Positions 44,486-53,291 are shown, numbered from the stretch's first letter. The stretch: DNA of 64,000 nt from Aeromonas veronii (GCF_040215105.1 NZ_CP157875.1:3745001-3809000); one strand, 5' to 3'. A program made the numbers and translations. Notes: generated by a model not told the origin, from the sequence alone.

Positions 44486-45304
44486 TCAGGCCAGAACCCA
44501 GCGCTGCAGCGCCAGGGCGATGCCGTCTTCGTTGTGATCCGCAGTGACCTTGTGGGCGTGGGCCTGGATCTGGGGCGCCGCATTGCCCATGGCCACCGCC
44601 AGCCCCACCTGCTCGAACATGCTGATGTCGTTGTTGTTGTCCCCAAAGGCCACCACGTTTTCCATGGCGATGCCCTCGCTCGCCGCCCACTGGGCCAACC
44701 GGTTGCCCTTGCTGCAACCGGGTTGCACCAGCTCCACCGCGTAGGGGGCCGCCCAGTCCTGGGTAAAGGGCATGCCCTGCACCACTTCCCCCACGAAGCG
44801 GTGCAGGCGGCCCGGATCCTGGTTGAACAACTCCAGCTTCCAGATGGGGGCCTGCAGCCAGGGTTCGAGATCGTCCGCCGGCAGCAGGGAGATCTTGAGG
44901 TGATCGGGTAGGTTGTCGGATCTGCGCTGGATCCTGGCCACATAATCCTCGCAGCCGATGTAGCCGATGCCATCGCTCAGGTGAAACTGCGCCTCCATCT
45001 GCTGACTCTCGACCTCGGCCAGCAGGGCCCGCAGCGGCCCGACCGCCAGAGGATCCCCCGCCAGGATGCGGTCTTGCACCGGATCATAGAGGTAGGCGCC
45101 GTTGCTGCAGATGATGGGGGTGTCGAGGGCCAGCTCGTGGTGGAAGGGGCGCGCCGTCATGAAGTGGCGCCCCGTCACCAGCAGCACCTTGATGCCCCTC
45201 GCACGGGCCTCGCTCAGGGCGGCCCGGGTCGCGGGCGAGACCTGATGATCCCGGGTCAACAAAGTACCGTCCATGTCCAACGCAATCGCTTTAAACTCGC
45301 TCAT
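44486..45304 (-). CDS. Cof-type HAD-IIB phosphatase
   Basis: Protein of 272 residues. The HAD motifs are complete: IALDMDGTLLT (nucleophile Asp), LLVTGRHFMTA (motif II), the Lys region within GCSKGNRL and AFGDNNNDISMF (motif IV). A type IIB cap separates motif II and III. Relatives such as YidA and YbiV hydrolyse sugar phosphates. GGAGGTGAT lies directly before the ATG. The upstream MFS gene ends 160 bases away on the same strand, so they may be co-transcribed. Confidence 0.92.
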   Translation of the reverse strand: MSEFKAIALDMDGTLLTRDHQVSPATRAALSEARARGIKVLLVTGRHFMTARPFHHELALDTPIICSNGAYLYDPVQDRILAGDPLAVGPLRALLAEVESQQMEAQFHLSDGIGYIGCEDYVARIQRRSDNLPDHLKISLLPADDLEPWLQAPIWKLELFNQDPGRLHRFVGEVVQGMPFTQDWAAPYAVELVQPGCSKGNRLAQWAASEGIAMENVVAFGDNNNDISMFEQVGLAVAMGNAAPQIQAHAHKVTADHNEDGIALALQRWVLA

Positions 45305-45465
45305 ATCACCTCCAGAGTCTGAGTATCGCGAGGCGCAAGGTGAGAGCAGAGTGGCCGGGCGACAGGGGTAAGGGGTCAAAGAGCCATACCGTCCCAGAGT
45401 CGGCGCCCCGATGCAAGCCTCCCCTGCCCCGTCTGCGCCAATTTGTGATCCACCCGGGCCCGGGA

Positions 45466-46704
45466 TCAACCAGACTCGACCGCCGTGTCTACCTGCGCTC
45501 CCCGGTCAGCCGCCCGGCGCAACCCGTAGAAACCGAGAGCACAGATCACCCCGCACAGGGTCGCCAGATAGAAGGGCCACTGGGTCCCCGCCAGCAGCAC
45601 GACGCTGCCCACCACCACCGCCAGGATCTCGCTGCCCACCGCCAGCCCGCGATAGAGCCCCATCGCCTGCCCCTGCTGGCTGGCATGGCTGCGGTTGGAG
45701 ACGGCGACCGAGGTCGCCAGCTCCCCCAGACTCATGCCGATGCCGGCCGGGATGAAGGTGAGCGCCAGCCCCCACCACTGGCTCGGCAACACGAACATCA
45801 ACATACCCGCCGCCATCACCAGATGACCGACGATCCCCAGCGTGCTGCCGCGCCAGTGACGGGCCAGCAACTCCCCGAGCCAGGAGCCCAGCATCATGGG
45901 TACGCTCACCAGCACGGCCGCCTGGGCCAGTTGCACCGGATCCCAGGCCAGCCGCTCCACCAACCAGACGTTGAAGTAGGTGAAGTAGAGCTGCACCGCA
46001 CCATAGCTCAACAGGGTCAGTACGAAGTAGGGCAGCAGCCGGGGTTGCAACAGCAGCTGGCGGGTCGAGAGCGGCACCAGCGTCTCCGTGGTCGCTACTG
46101 GTGGCCGGTTGGGGATGAGCCAGAGGATCAGCAGCAGGTTGACCGCCGTCATGGCTACCGCCAGCCAGGCCGCCAGGCTGTAATCCCCGGAGATCACCGC
46201 GGCATAGCCCCCGATCATGGGACCCAGCACCCAGCCGAGGTTCATGCCGATGTTGATCCTGGCGAAGTTGCGCGCCTTGGTCTTGGGGGTGCTCAGATCC
46301 GCCGCCATGGCCTGGACGATGGCGATGTCGCCGTTGAAGAAGCCTTCGAGCACCCGGCTCAGCAGGAGCAGCGGCAGGGAGCGCCAGGCGATGCCAAGCG
46401 CCATCAGGGCATAGCCCGCCAGCACCCCGATGAGGCAGAGGGTCAGCACCGGCTTGCGGCCATAACGGTCTGACAGCTTGCCGAGCCAGGGGGCGCCCAG
46501 CAGCTGGAACAGGGGGTAGAGCCCCATGATGACGCCGAGCCACACCTTGCGACTCCAGTCCGACGCCTCCGGATCCAGCATGCCCTGGGCCGGATCCAGC
46601 ATCAGGGGCGCCAGCACCGGGGAGGGTAGACTGAAGCCCGCCACCGCCAGGGTCACCGTCATCACCAGTACCCAGAGGGTGGCCTGCGTCTTGATTCCTT
46701 CCAT
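45466..46704 (-). CDS. MFS transporter, drug-efflux type
   Basis: Twelve-helix major facilitator of 412 residues. The family A motif is present as GKLSDRYGRKPVLTLCLIG, and the second half holds GIGMSLGELATSVAVSNRSHASQQGQAMGLYRGLAVG. The layout resembles TetA-like or multidrug antiporters, but the substrate is unknown. It diverges from a Cys-rich HTH regulator gene; the 175-base gap is very AT-rich, with TTATTTATTTATTTAT repeats and a 14-bp palindrome. It is probably regulated by that protein. Confidence 0.88.
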   Translation of the reverse strand: MEGIKTQATLWVLVMTVTLAVAGFSLPSPVLAPLMLDPAQGMLDPEASDWSRKVWLGVIMGLYPLFQLLGAPWLGKLSDRYGRKPVLTLCLIGVLAGYALMALGIAWRSLPLLLLSRVLEGFFNGDIAIVQAMAADLSTPKTKARNFARINIGMNLGWVLGPMIGGYAAVISGDYSLAAWLAVAMTAVNLLLILWLIPNRPPVATTETLVPLSTRQLLLQPRLLPYFVLTLLSYGAVQLYFTYFNVWLVERLAWDPVQLAQAAVLVSVPMMLGSWLGELLARHWRGSTLGIVGHLVMAAGMLMFVLPSQWWGLALTFIPAGIGMSLGELATSVAVSNRSHASQQGQAMGLYRGLAVGSEILAVVVGSVVLLAGTQWPFYLATLCGVICALGFYGLRRAADRGAQVDTAVESG

Positions 46705-46716
46705 GTCCGCCTCATT

Positions 46717-46730
46717 AAATAAAGTTATTT
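46717..46730. promoter_or_regulatory. AT-rich palindrome between MFS and regulator genes
   Basis: AAATAAAGTTATTT has 6-bp inverted arms around AG and sits in a TTTA/TTAT repeat (46716-46740) in the divergent gap, 13 bases from the MFS start. A candidate regulator site, but the composition makes chance symmetry likely. Confidence 0.35.
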
Positions 46731-46879
46731 ATTTATTTATACTGGGGTGAGTTGATCCATTAAGTAAAGCGAATAATTGATTTAAATGAGCCCCCTCCCC
46801 ATAATGGCCCCATCAAGCCAGTGCCCGACCGCGCCGCTCCCCGCTTCTGGCACCGGCCCGCCCCTGACGAGGACCCTCC

Positions 46880-47494
46880 ATGAACGCCAGCACCGACAAG
46901 ATCCTCTACCTGCTGAAGAGCCAGGGCCCGCAGAGTGCCGCCGCCCTCGGCGAGCAGTTGCAGATGACCTCCATGGGAGCCCGCCAGCATCTGCTCTCCC
47001 TGGAGGCCGAGGGACTGGTGGACTTTCGCGACGAGGCCCGTGGCCGGGGTCGGCCGGTGCGGCTGTGGCAGCTGACCGATCAGGCCTGGCAGCGCTTCCC
47101 CGATACCCACAGCGAGCTGACCCTGCAGCTCATCGACGACGTGCGGCAGCTCTTTGGTGAGGAAGGGATGGATCAACTCATCGTCCGGCGGGAGCAGCAG
47201 ATGATGGGTCGCTATCAGGCGGCGCTGACCCAGCCCGCGCTGGCGGACAAGCTGGCGAGCCTCAAGACCCTGCGCAGCCGGGAAGGTTACATGGCGGACA
47301 TGCGCCAGGAGGAGGATGGCAGCTGGTTGTGGTGGGAGAATCACTGCCCCATCTGCGCCGCGGCGCGGGCCTGCCGGGGATTTTGCCGAAGCGAGCTTGC
47401 GATGTTTCGCCAGTTGCTGGCCCCGGCCGAGGTGGAGCGGGAGCAATACCTGCTGGAGGGGGATGCGCGCTGCCTCTATCGCATCCGGCCCTGA
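46880..47494 (+). CDS. HTH regulator with C-terminal Cys cluster (SufR-like)
   Basis: Protein of 204 residues. The N-terminal HTH (ILYLLKSQGPQSAAALGEQLQMTSMGARQHLLSLEAEGLVDF) is of the ArsR/DeoR winged type, and the wing is GRGRPVRLWQL. The C-terminal region holds CPICAAARACRGFCRSEL, four Cys spaced C-x2-C-x6-C-x3-C, where SufR-type regulators carry iron-sulfur cluster ligands. An iron-sulfur or zinc-sensing regulator is the best reading; the fold itself is only inferred. It diverges from an MFS efflux gene. GAGG lies upstream of the ATG, within GAGGACCCTCC. Confidence 0.8.
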   Translation: MNASTDKILYLLKSQGPQSAAALGEQLQMTSMGARQHLLSLEAEGLVDFRDEARGRGRPVRLWQLTDQAWQRFPDTHSELTLQLIDDVRQLFGEEGMDQLIVRREQQMMGRYQAALTQPALADKLASLKTLRSREGYMADMRQEEDGSWLWWENHCPICAAARACRGFCRSELAMFRQLLAPAEVEREQYLLEGDARCLYRIRP

Positions 47495-47801
47495 GGCCGA
47501 CGCCCAAAAACAACAAAGCAGGCGCCGGGATGCCTGCTTTGTTGCCTTCGGGGAGGGGATGCTCTCGGTCCAGCCCGCCTGTTCCCGATAAGGTTGGACG
47601 GCTGATGGGGTTGATGACCCGGTAAGGTCCTTCACCGCAGAGACCTGGTCGGGTATCTGCTTTGCCACCGGAAGATGGAATTATCATATCCCTGCTGTGG
47701 CGGTGAGTGGTTGTGAAGTAGCAGGCTTTTTCGGTTGTTTTTGCAATAGTTCACCCTTAATCTAGAAAAAGTGAATTAGTAATTGCAACGAGGTACGGAG
47801 A
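47495..47801. other. Intergenic region with long hairpin
   Basis: 307 bases without a gene. A 13-bp stem CAACAAAGCAGGC/GCCTGCTTTGTTG (47511-47544) lies just after the regulator stop and is probably its terminator, although no T-run follows on the plus strand. The right part is the upstream region of the Lrp-type gene. Confidence 0.5.
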
Positions 47802-48278
47802 ATGCTGAAACTTGATCGTATAGACAGGCATATTCTGGAGCTGATGCAGGAAAATGGTCGCATCAGCAATCTGGAGCTGGCCGAACTGGTTGGCCTCTCT
47901 CCCTCCCCCTGCTCCCGCCGGGTCAAGGCGCTGGAGGATGCCGGTCTCATCGATACCCATGTCACCCTGCTCAACGCCCGCCAGCTGGGGCTGACCCTCA
48001 CCGCCTACATCCACATCTCCATGGACAGGCACACGCCGGAGCGGTTCGAGAGCTTCGACAAGGCCATTCAGGATCTGCCCGAGGTGCTGGAGTGTGACCT
48101 CATCACCGGCAATGATGCCGACTATCAGCTCAAGGTCGTGGTGCGGGACATGGAGCACTACCAGCACTTCCTGCTGGACAAGCTGACCCATATCCCCGGC
48201 GTGACCGGGGTGCGATCCAGCTTCGTGCTGCGCCGGATCAAGCACAAGACGGCGCTGCCCCTCAATCACCTGGGGTGA
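47802..48278 (+). CDS. Lrp/AsnC family transcriptional regulator
   Basis: Protein of 158 residues: an AsnC-type HTH (LDRIDRHILELMQENGRISNLELAELVGLSPSPCSRRVKALEDAGLI) and a C-terminal RAM ligand-binding domain (ECDLITGNDADYQLKVVVRDMEHYQHFLLDKLTHIPGV). Length and start are typical. GGAG precedes the ATG. It is not Lrp itself, since its sequence differs from the highly conserved Lrp; it probably senses an amino acid. No target gene is obvious next to it. A strong terminator follows. Confidence 0.9.
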   Translation: MLKLDRIDRHILELMQENGRISNLELAELVGLSPSPCSRRVKALEDAGLIDTHVTLLNARQLGLTLTAYIHISMDRHTPERFESFDKAIQDLPEVLECDLITGNDADYQLKVVVRDMEHYQHFLLDKLTHIPGVTGVRSSFVLRRIKHKTALPLNHLG

Positions 48279-48303
48279 ACGTCTCTGCGGGGAGAAAAAC
48301 AAG

Positions 48304-48326
48304 AGAGGAGGCCAAGGCCTCCTCTT
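48304..48326. terminator. Intrinsic terminator after the Lrp-type gene
   Basis: 10-bp arms AGAGGAGGCC/GGCCTCCTCT around AA, with T-rich sequence on the right. Confidence 0.75.
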
Positions 48327-48358
48327 CGTCATTCAAGGTGTCATTGACGGACTGGCAT

Positions 48359-48676
48359 TCAGACGCTCACCGGACTCACCGCCTGCACCTGCAGCAGCCA
48401 GCCGGCCTGCTCATGCTGGGGCTCGCCGCTCAGTCGCAGACGCTCCCCCTCCGGCACCCACTGCCCTTGCGGCAAGGAGACCAGCAGGCTCTCGCTGCCG
48501 TTGTCGAACAGCCAGCGATCCTCACCCAATGACTCTATCAAATACCCTTCCATCTCCACTCTGGACTCGGCCTGCCAGGACGGCGCAACGGAATCACGGC
48601 TCTCGATGAAATCCCCCTGAACCCCAAAACTGGCCAGCCCCCACAGAATGGAGAGCCCGACGATGGATGATTGCAT
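48359..48676 (-). CDS. Exported small protein, BOF/OB-fold like
   Basis: Protein of 105 residues. N-terminal signal-like segment (MQSSIVGLSILWGLASFGVQG) preceded by an excellent AAAGGAGGAG. The mature part (VEMEGYLIESLGEDRWLFDNGSESLLVSLPQ...ERLRLSGEP) has the strand pattern of the periplasmic BOF family (YgiW/YdeI type). It is convergent with the Lrp-type gene. The assignment is tentative; the frame is open above the start without similarity. Confidence 0.6.
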   Translation of the reverse strand: MQSSIVGLSILWGLASFGVQGDFIESRDSVAPSWQAESRVEMEGYLIESLGEDRWLFDNGSESLLVSLPQGQWVPEGERLRLSGEPQHEQAGWLLQVQAVSPVSV

Positions 48677-48822
48677 CTCTTCTCTCCTCCTTTGGCACTG
48701 TGGAGCCAGTATGGGAAGAGAAAAATGAGTGCACCATGAACAAGATGGCAAAGTGCAGACGGGATCGCGAAAAAAAACCGGCCAAGGGGCCGGTTGTGTC
48801 ATTTTATGGCGTCTTGATCACA

Positions 48823-49053
48823 CTATTTGGTGGCTTCCTCTGCCATCCGCACAGACCTTGGCTTATTCGTCCACATGGCCACGCCGCGATGGGCGTCGCA
48901 GATCTTCTCATCACTGATGGCCCGCACCCGCACCCCGTCCTTGCAGATGGCCTGCCAGGCGTCAGCATCATCGATCTGCAGCTCAGACGCGGGGGGGGTG
49001 CCGCCGGTGCAGGCACCGAGCAGCAAGGCAAACAGGGGTAACATGGCTTTCAT
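48823..49053 (-). CDS. Small lipoprotein
   Basis: Protein of 76 residues with lipobox LPLFALLLGACTGG near the N-terminus; the mature part is about 60 residues and contains DGVRVRAISDEKICDAHRGVAMWTNK. GGGGAG precedes the ATG. Two Cys (QAICKDG, EKICDA) might form a disulfide. Function unknown. It lies between the BOF-like and OhrR-like genes on the same strand, with gaps of about 145 and 30 bases. Confidence 0.65.
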   Translation of the reverse strand: MKAMLPLFALLLGACTGGTPPASELQIDDADAWQAICKDGVRVRAISDEKICDAHRGVAMWTNKPRSVRMAEEATK

Positions 49054-49082
49054 CGGATGGCTCCCCAACAAGGTGGTCTGAC

Positions 49083-49508
49083 TCAGCGCCCCAGCTGGGC
49101 GGCCAGGCGATCGCAAAGCTGCTTCAACTGGGACAGCTCAGCATCGTCCAGATCCAGCTGGCTGCGCAAGTTGTCCACCAGGCAGCACTCCTTGACCCCT
49201 TGTTGCAACTGGCGCCCTGCCTCGGTGAGCCGGATGCACTTCTGCCGCTCGTCTTCGCTGGAGATGGTCCGAGTCAGCCAGCCCTTGCTCTCCAGCCGCT
49301 TGACGATGGGGGTCAGGGTGCCGGCATCCAGCCCGGTCTCCTGACCTATCTCCTTGAGGCTGACCTCGTCCCGCGCCCAGAGCGACAGCATCACCAGATA
49401 TTGGGTGTAGGTGAGATCCAGCTTGTCCAGCAGTGGTCGATAGGCGCGCATCACCGCATTGGAGGCGCTGTAGAGGGCGAAACAGACCTGTTTTTTCAGT
49501 TCACTCAT
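49083..49508 (-). CDS. MarR family organic-peroxide sensor, OhrR-like
   Basis: Protein of 141 residues. The N-terminus KKQVCFALYSASNAVMRAYRPLLDKLDLTYTQYLVMLSLW is the OhrR signature, and Cys9 sits at the redox-sensing position. The winged helix runs to about 105 (TPIVKRLESKGWLTRTISSEDERQKCIRLTEAGRQ). Additional Cys in KECCLVDN and LKQLCDRL could provide a resolving thiol. GAGGTGTCCC precedes the ATG. No ohr gene is next to it; the divergent neighbour is a CurA-type reductase, and palindromic TTGC-type sites lie between. Confidence 0.87.
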   Translation of the reverse strand: MSELKKQVCFALYSASNAVMRAYRPLLDKLDLTYTQYLVMLSLWARDEVSLKEIGQETGLDAGTLTPIVKRLESKGWLTRTISSEDERQKCIRLTEAGRQLQQGVKECCLVDNLRSQLDLDDAELSQLKQLCDRLAAQLGR

Positions 49509-49566
49509 GGGACACCTCGCAGACATTGGGGGCCAGTATACCCCAGGAAGAGGGAGGGCTGAATAA

Positions 49567-49631
49567 TTTGCACACAAAGCAGTTGCCAGGCCGTGTATTC
49601 AGGTTTAGGCTGCTTTTAACTTGCACGCAAG
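49567..49631. promoter_or_regulatory. Two palindromes between OhrR-like and CurA-type genes
   Basis: TTTGCACACAAA (49567-49578) and CTTGCACGCAAG (49620-49631) lie in the divergent gap, 53 bases centre to centre, each with arms suited to a MarR-type dimer. The second contains TTGCACGCAA, which recurs in the ene-reductase promoter. They are candidate OhrR operators. Confidence 0.55.
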
Positions 49632-49727
49632 ATAAATCACCCCGGGCCCACTCAATGACTGGACGCCAGGTCCGGGCAGGCGCAGGCTAAACGAGCCATG
49701 CCACCCCCACCCCTTTGGAGAGACACC

Positions 49728-50732
49728 ATGAATCAGCTCAGCCACCAGATCCAGCTGCTGCGCCGCCCAAGCGGCCTGCCGACCCAGGATGACTTCAGCC
49801 TGCAGGCCGTTCCCCTGCCCCCCTTGCAGGAGGGAGAAGTGCTGGTCGCCAACCAGTGGCTATCGGTGGATCCCTACATGCGCGGCCGCATGAGCGAGGT
49901 CAAGAGCTATGTGCCCCCCTTCGCCCTCAACGCCCCCCTGGAGGGCGGTGCCATCGGCACGGTGCAGGCCTCCCGTCACCCGGACTTCGCGGTGGGGGAC
50001 AGGGTCAGCAGCATGCAAGGCTGGCGCGATGCCTTCATCGCCAAACCGGCGCAGCTGACCCGGCTGCCCGCCACCGACCTGCCCCCCCAGCGCTTCCTCG
50101 GCGCTCTCGGCATGCCGGGCATGACCGCCTGGGCGGGGCTGCACAAGGTCGCCCAGTTGCAGGCGGGTGAGACTGTGCTGGTCTCGGCCGCCTCCGGCGC
50201 GGTCGGCACCATGGTGGTCCAGCTCGCCAAGCGAGCCGGGGCCCGGGTCATCGGCTCCACCGGTTCCGCCGACAAGGTGGCCTATCTCAAGACCCTGGGG
50301 GCCGATGCGGTGATCAACTACAAGGAGACGCCGGATCTCGATGCCGAGCTGGCCCGCCTCGCGCCGGACGGCATTCAGGTCTACTTCGAGAATGTCGGCG
50401 GCGCCCTGCTGGAAGCGGCCCTCAACCACATGGCGCTGCACGGACGTATCGTATTGTGCGGCCTCATCGAGCAGTACAACAGCCAGGGGGGCGCCAGCGG
50501 CCCGCGCAACCTCTCTCAAATCATCCGCAAGCGCATCCTGCTGCAGGGGCTGCTGGTGTCCGATCACTGGCAGCACTACGGCGACTTCCTGGCCGAGGCC
50601 ATTCCCGCCTTCGAAGCCGGAGCCCTGCAGAGCGAGGAGACCGTCTATGAGGGGCTGGCCAGCATGCCGCAAGCCTTCATCGGATTGTTCGAGGGCCGCA
50701 ACACCGGCAAGATGCTGGTCAAGCTGGGCTGA
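49728..50732 (+). CDS. CurA-type NADP-dependent oxidoreductase (MDR superfamily)
   Basis: Medium-chain reductase of 334 residues, zinc-independent type. The nucleotide-binding motif is VLVSAASGAVGTMVVQLAKRAG, and the family features include WLSVDPYMRGRM and GGALLEAALNHMALHGRIVLCGLI. Family members reduce alpha,beta-unsaturated ketones or curcumin-like compounds with NADPH. GGAGAG precedes the ATG. Located divergently from the OhrR-like gene, it is probably induced by reactive carbonyls or peroxides. Confidence 0.92.
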   Translation: MNQLSHQIQLLRRPSGLPTQDDFSLQAVPLPPLQEGEVLVANQWLSVDPYMRGRMSEVKSYVPPFALNAPLEGGAIGTVQASRHPDFAVGDRVSSMQGWRDAFIAKPAQLTRLPATDLPPQRFLGALGMPGMTAWAGLHKVAQLQAGETVLVSAASGAVGTMVVQLAKRAGARVIGSTGSADKVAYLKTLGADAVINYKETPDLDAELARLAPDGIQVYFENVGGALLEAALNHMALHGRIVLCGLIEQYNSQGGASGPRNLSQIIRKRILLQGLLVSDHWQHYGDFLAEAIPAFEAGALQSEETVYEGLASMPQAFIGLFEGRNTGKMLVKLG

Positions 50733-51047
50733 TGATCGGTGCTGGCCGCTGAACCGGGAAGCTCCGGGATCGGCGCCAGATGGCGGACGGAGGACGTAGC
50801 CCATCGCCAAACCGGGCCAAACCGGGATGACAGCTATCGCTTAAACAGATGCATTGTATCCACATCCATCCGATTTTGAGATAGAAGCGTCGGCACTGCC
50901 GTCCTGGGTGCTTGCGAAACGGGCCCATCCGTCCTAAGGTGGGCCCGTTTTTTTATGCTGTCCGCCCAGCGGGTGAGGTGTCGTCTCTCCCCGCACACCG
51001 ACGGATGGGCAGCGTGCCCGATGTCTCAATCCCAGCAAGGAGCGCCC
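50733..51047. other. Intergenic region with terminator
   Basis: 315 bases without a gene. It holds the terminator at 50917-50955 and the Nudix gene's leader with CAAGGAG. Nothing else stands out. Confidence 0.5.
50917..50955 (+). terminator. Intrinsic terminator
   Basis: 11-bp arms AAACGGGCCCA/TGGGCCCGTTT with a 12-base loop, followed by a T-run. Confidence 0.85.
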
Positions 51048-51488
51048 ATGTCCACTCCCTATCCCCGCGTCGGTGTCGGCGTCATCCTGACCAATGCGGC
51101 AGGCCAGGTACTGCTTGGCAAACGCAAGGGCAGTCACGCCCCCTACTGGTCCATCGCCGGCGGTCATCTGGAGTTGGGGGAGAGTTTCGAATCCGCCGCC
51201 ATCCGCGAGGTGGCCGAGGAGACGGGCTTCGTCATCACGACTCCCCGCGTCATCGCCGTCACCAACAATCTGGAGACCTGGCGCGAGAGCGGGCTGCACT
51301 ATGTCTCCGTCACCCTGCTGGCAGAGGTGGAAGGGGAGCCCCAACTGCTGGAGCCCGAAAAATGCGAAGGCTGGGTCTGGTGCGATCCCCGCGCCCTGCC
51401 CGAGCCCCACTTCGATGCCAGCCGTCAGTCCATCGCCTGCTGGCTGGCAGGTCGTTGCTATCTGCCTCAGGCCGACCAGCCAGCCTGA
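51048..51488 (+). CDS. Nudix hydrolase
   Basis: Protein of 146 residues. The Nudix box GHLELGESFESAAIREVAEETGF (about 41-63) is complete (G-x5-E-x7-REVxEE-x-G). N-terminal TPYPRVGVGVILTNAAGQVLLGKRKG is typical of nucleotide-sanitising members. Several related proteins act on dCTP or 8-oxo-nucleotides, but the substrate cannot be read from sequence. CAAGGAG lies seven bases before the ATG. It is upstream of the chromate transporter gene by about 175 bases. Confidence 0.93.
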   Translation: MSTPYPRVGVGVILTNAAGQVLLGKRKGSHAPYWSIAGGHLELGESFESAAIREVAEETGFVITTPRVIAVTNNLETWRESGLHYVSVTLLAEVEGEPQLLEPEKCEGWVWCDPRALPEPHFDASRQSIACWLAGRCYLPQADQPA

Positions 51489-51662
51489 TCACGCGATAGC
51501 GCGATAACTCTGTGATCATGCTTTGCCCGCTGGCCGGAGATGACGGTTTTTCCCGCTCAGGCCAGCCAATCCAGGCCCGCGTCGCCGGGGCTGGCCACCC
51601 GTCATCAAATCATCACAAAACTGTCATATGCTCCAGGGGCGAATTCGGAGTGTGAGGTGAGG

Positions 51663-52826
51663 GTGACGAGGGTAACGGCGGTTTTCCTGCAATTTCTGTG
51701 GCTGGGGTGCATCAGTTTTGGTGGCCCGGCCGCCCATATCGGCTATTTCCAGCGCACCTTCGTCCAGCGCCTGGGGTGGCTCAACCAGGCCGAATTTGCC
51801 CGCCAGCTGGCCCTGTGCCAGTTGCTGCCGGGGCCGGCCTCCAGCCAGCTCGGTTTCGCCATCGGGCGCCAGCATGCGGGGCTCTATGGCGCCCTGGCCG
51901 CCTTCATTGGCTTCACCCTTCCCTCCTTCCTGCTGCTGTTTGCCGCCGCCATCGGCCTCGCGCAACTGGGGGAAAACCTCTGGCTGGATGCCGTCCTGCA
52001 CGGCCTCAAGCTGCTGGCGCTCATCGTGGTGGCCGATGCGGTGTTCACCATGAGCCGCCAGTTCTGCCAGAGCCGGTTGCACCAGGGGATCATGGTGGTG
52101 AGCGCCGCCGCACTCTGGTGGCAACCCGGACTCCTGACCCAGATCCTGTTGCTGGGCGGGGCCGCCCTGCTCTGTGCCCGCCTTGGCCGGGGTGACGACA
52201 CGGAACCGCCCGCCTCTCTGGCCCCAGGCATCCGGGCTCACCAGCCTCATTGGCCGACCCTGCTGTTGTTCGTCCTCTTGCTGATCGGCCTGCCCCTGCT
52301 GGCTCAGGGGCCCGCCAGCCAGCTGTTTGCGGACTTCTATCGGGCAGGCAGCCTGGTGTTTGGCGGCGGTCACGTGGTGCTGCCTCTGTTGAGCGAGGGG
52401 CTAGGGCAGACCCTGAGCCAACCGCAGCTCATGACAGGTTATGGCCTGGCCCAACTGGTACCCGGCCCGCTGTTCACCCTGGCGAGTTATCTCGGCGCCC
52501 TGCTGCTGCCGGCCGCCCCCCTGGCGGGAGCCCTGCTGGCAACGCTCGCGCTATTTTTGCCGGGCTTTCTGCTGCTGTGGGCCGTCGGCCCCTGCTGGCA
52601 GCGCTGGCTCGCCCACCCCGCCCTCGCAGGCGCCGTGGGGGGCATCAACGCCGCCGTGGTCGGGTTGCTGCTGGCGGCCCTCTATCAGCCGGTGTGGCAG
52701 AGCGCCGTGCAGGCCCCCACCGATCTGGCGCTGGCCGCTCTGGGCTTCTATCTGCTGCGAGTCCTGACGCTGCCCATCCTGCCTCTGGCCGCCCTGCTGG
52801 TGACGGCCAGCCTGCTGCTGCACTGA
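51663..52826 (+). CDS. chrA: Chromate transporter (ChrA, two-domain form)
   Basis: Membrane protein of 387 residues, made of two homologous ChrA halves. The first half shows FLWLGCISFGGPAAHIGYFQRTFVQRLGWLNQAEFARQLALCQLLPGPASSQLGFAIG; the second half shows FYRAGSLVFGGGHVVLPLL and YGLAQLVPGPLFTLASYLGALL. It expels chromate in characterised members. The start is unclear: no ATG lies near the first helix, and I chose a GTG preceded by GAGG; the frame continues upstream to an ATG at 51540 in a stretch that does not look like the family. It is convergent with msrB. Confidence 0.85.
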   Translation: MTRVTAVFLQFLWLGCISFGGPAAHIGYFQRTFVQRLGWLNQAEFARQLALCQLLPGPASSQLGFAIGRQHAGLYGALAAFIGFTLPSFLLLFAAAIGLAQLGENLWLDAVLHGLKLLALIVVADAVFTMSRQFCQSRLHQGIMVVSAAALWWQPGLLTQILLLGGAALLCARLGRGDDTEPPASLAPGIRAHQPHWPTLLLFVLLLIGLPLLAQGPASQLFADFYRAGSLVFGGGHVVLPLLSEGLGQTLSQPQLMTGYGLAQLVPGPLFTLASYLGALLLPAAPLAGALLATLALFLPGFLLLWAVGPCWQRWLAHPALAGAVGGINAAVVGLLLAALYQPVWQSAVQAPTDLALAALGFYLLRVLTLPILPLAALLVTASLLLH

Positions 52827-52848
52827 CGCCCACGGCCTGACGCCCATA

Positions 52849-52881
52849 AAAAAACGGCGCCCCTGTGAAGGGACGCCGCTT
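52849..52881. terminator. Terminator between chrA and msrB
   Basis: CGGCG pairs with CGCCG around an inner CCCC/AGGG pairing with one mismatch; on the minus strand it is followed by TTTTTTT, so it mainly serves msrB. Confidence 0.7.
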
Positions 52882-52904
52882 GTCATCTCGTTGCACGCAA
52901 GGCT

Positions 52905-53291
52905 TCACGCGTCGGGATCGAAATCCAGACTCAGGCTGTTGACACAGTAGCGCTGGCCGGTCTCGGTCGGCCCGTCCGGGAAGACGTGCCCCAGGTGGGA
53001 GCCGCACTGGCTGCAGGTGATCTCCACCCGGGTCATGCCGTGACTGCGGTCTTCCGTGTAGTTCACCCGCCCCTCGATGGCCCGATCGAACGAGGGCCAG
53101 CCGCAGCCCGAGTCAAACTTGGCATCTGAGTGAAACAGCACGCTCTTGCAGCAGACACACTGGTAGTCCCCACTCTTGCGATTGTGGAGCAGGGCGCCAC
53201 TGTAGGGGCGCTCTGTGCCCTTCTCCCAGCAGACGTGGAACTGCTCAGGGCTCAACCTGGTGCGCCATTGCTCGGGATTGTTGCCGCTCAT
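52905..53291 (-). CDS. msrB: Peptide methionine (R)-S-oxide reductase
   Basis: Reduces methionine-R-sulfoxide in proteins. It has 128 residues, the normal length. The zinc pairs are CVCC and CSQCGS, and the catalytic Cys is in [11 protein letters not shown]. Family blocks are [19 protein letters not shown] and [10 protein letters not shown]. The second Cys of CVCC provides the recycling-side pattern seen in zinc MsrB. It starts at [21 protein letters not shown]. Confidence 0.96.
   Translation of the reverse strand: MSGNNPEQWRTRLSPEQFHVCWEKGTERPYSGALLHNRKSGDYQCVCCKSVLFHSDAKFDSGCGWPSFDRAIEGRVNYTEDRSHGMTRVEITCSQCGSHLGHVFPDGPTETGQRYCVNSLSLDFDPDA

Noticed and set aside
52817..52850. Repeat TGACGCCCA at and after the chrA stop, as another tail scar
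   Set aside because: Only ten bases, does not include coding register beyond the stop; too weak to add to the set.
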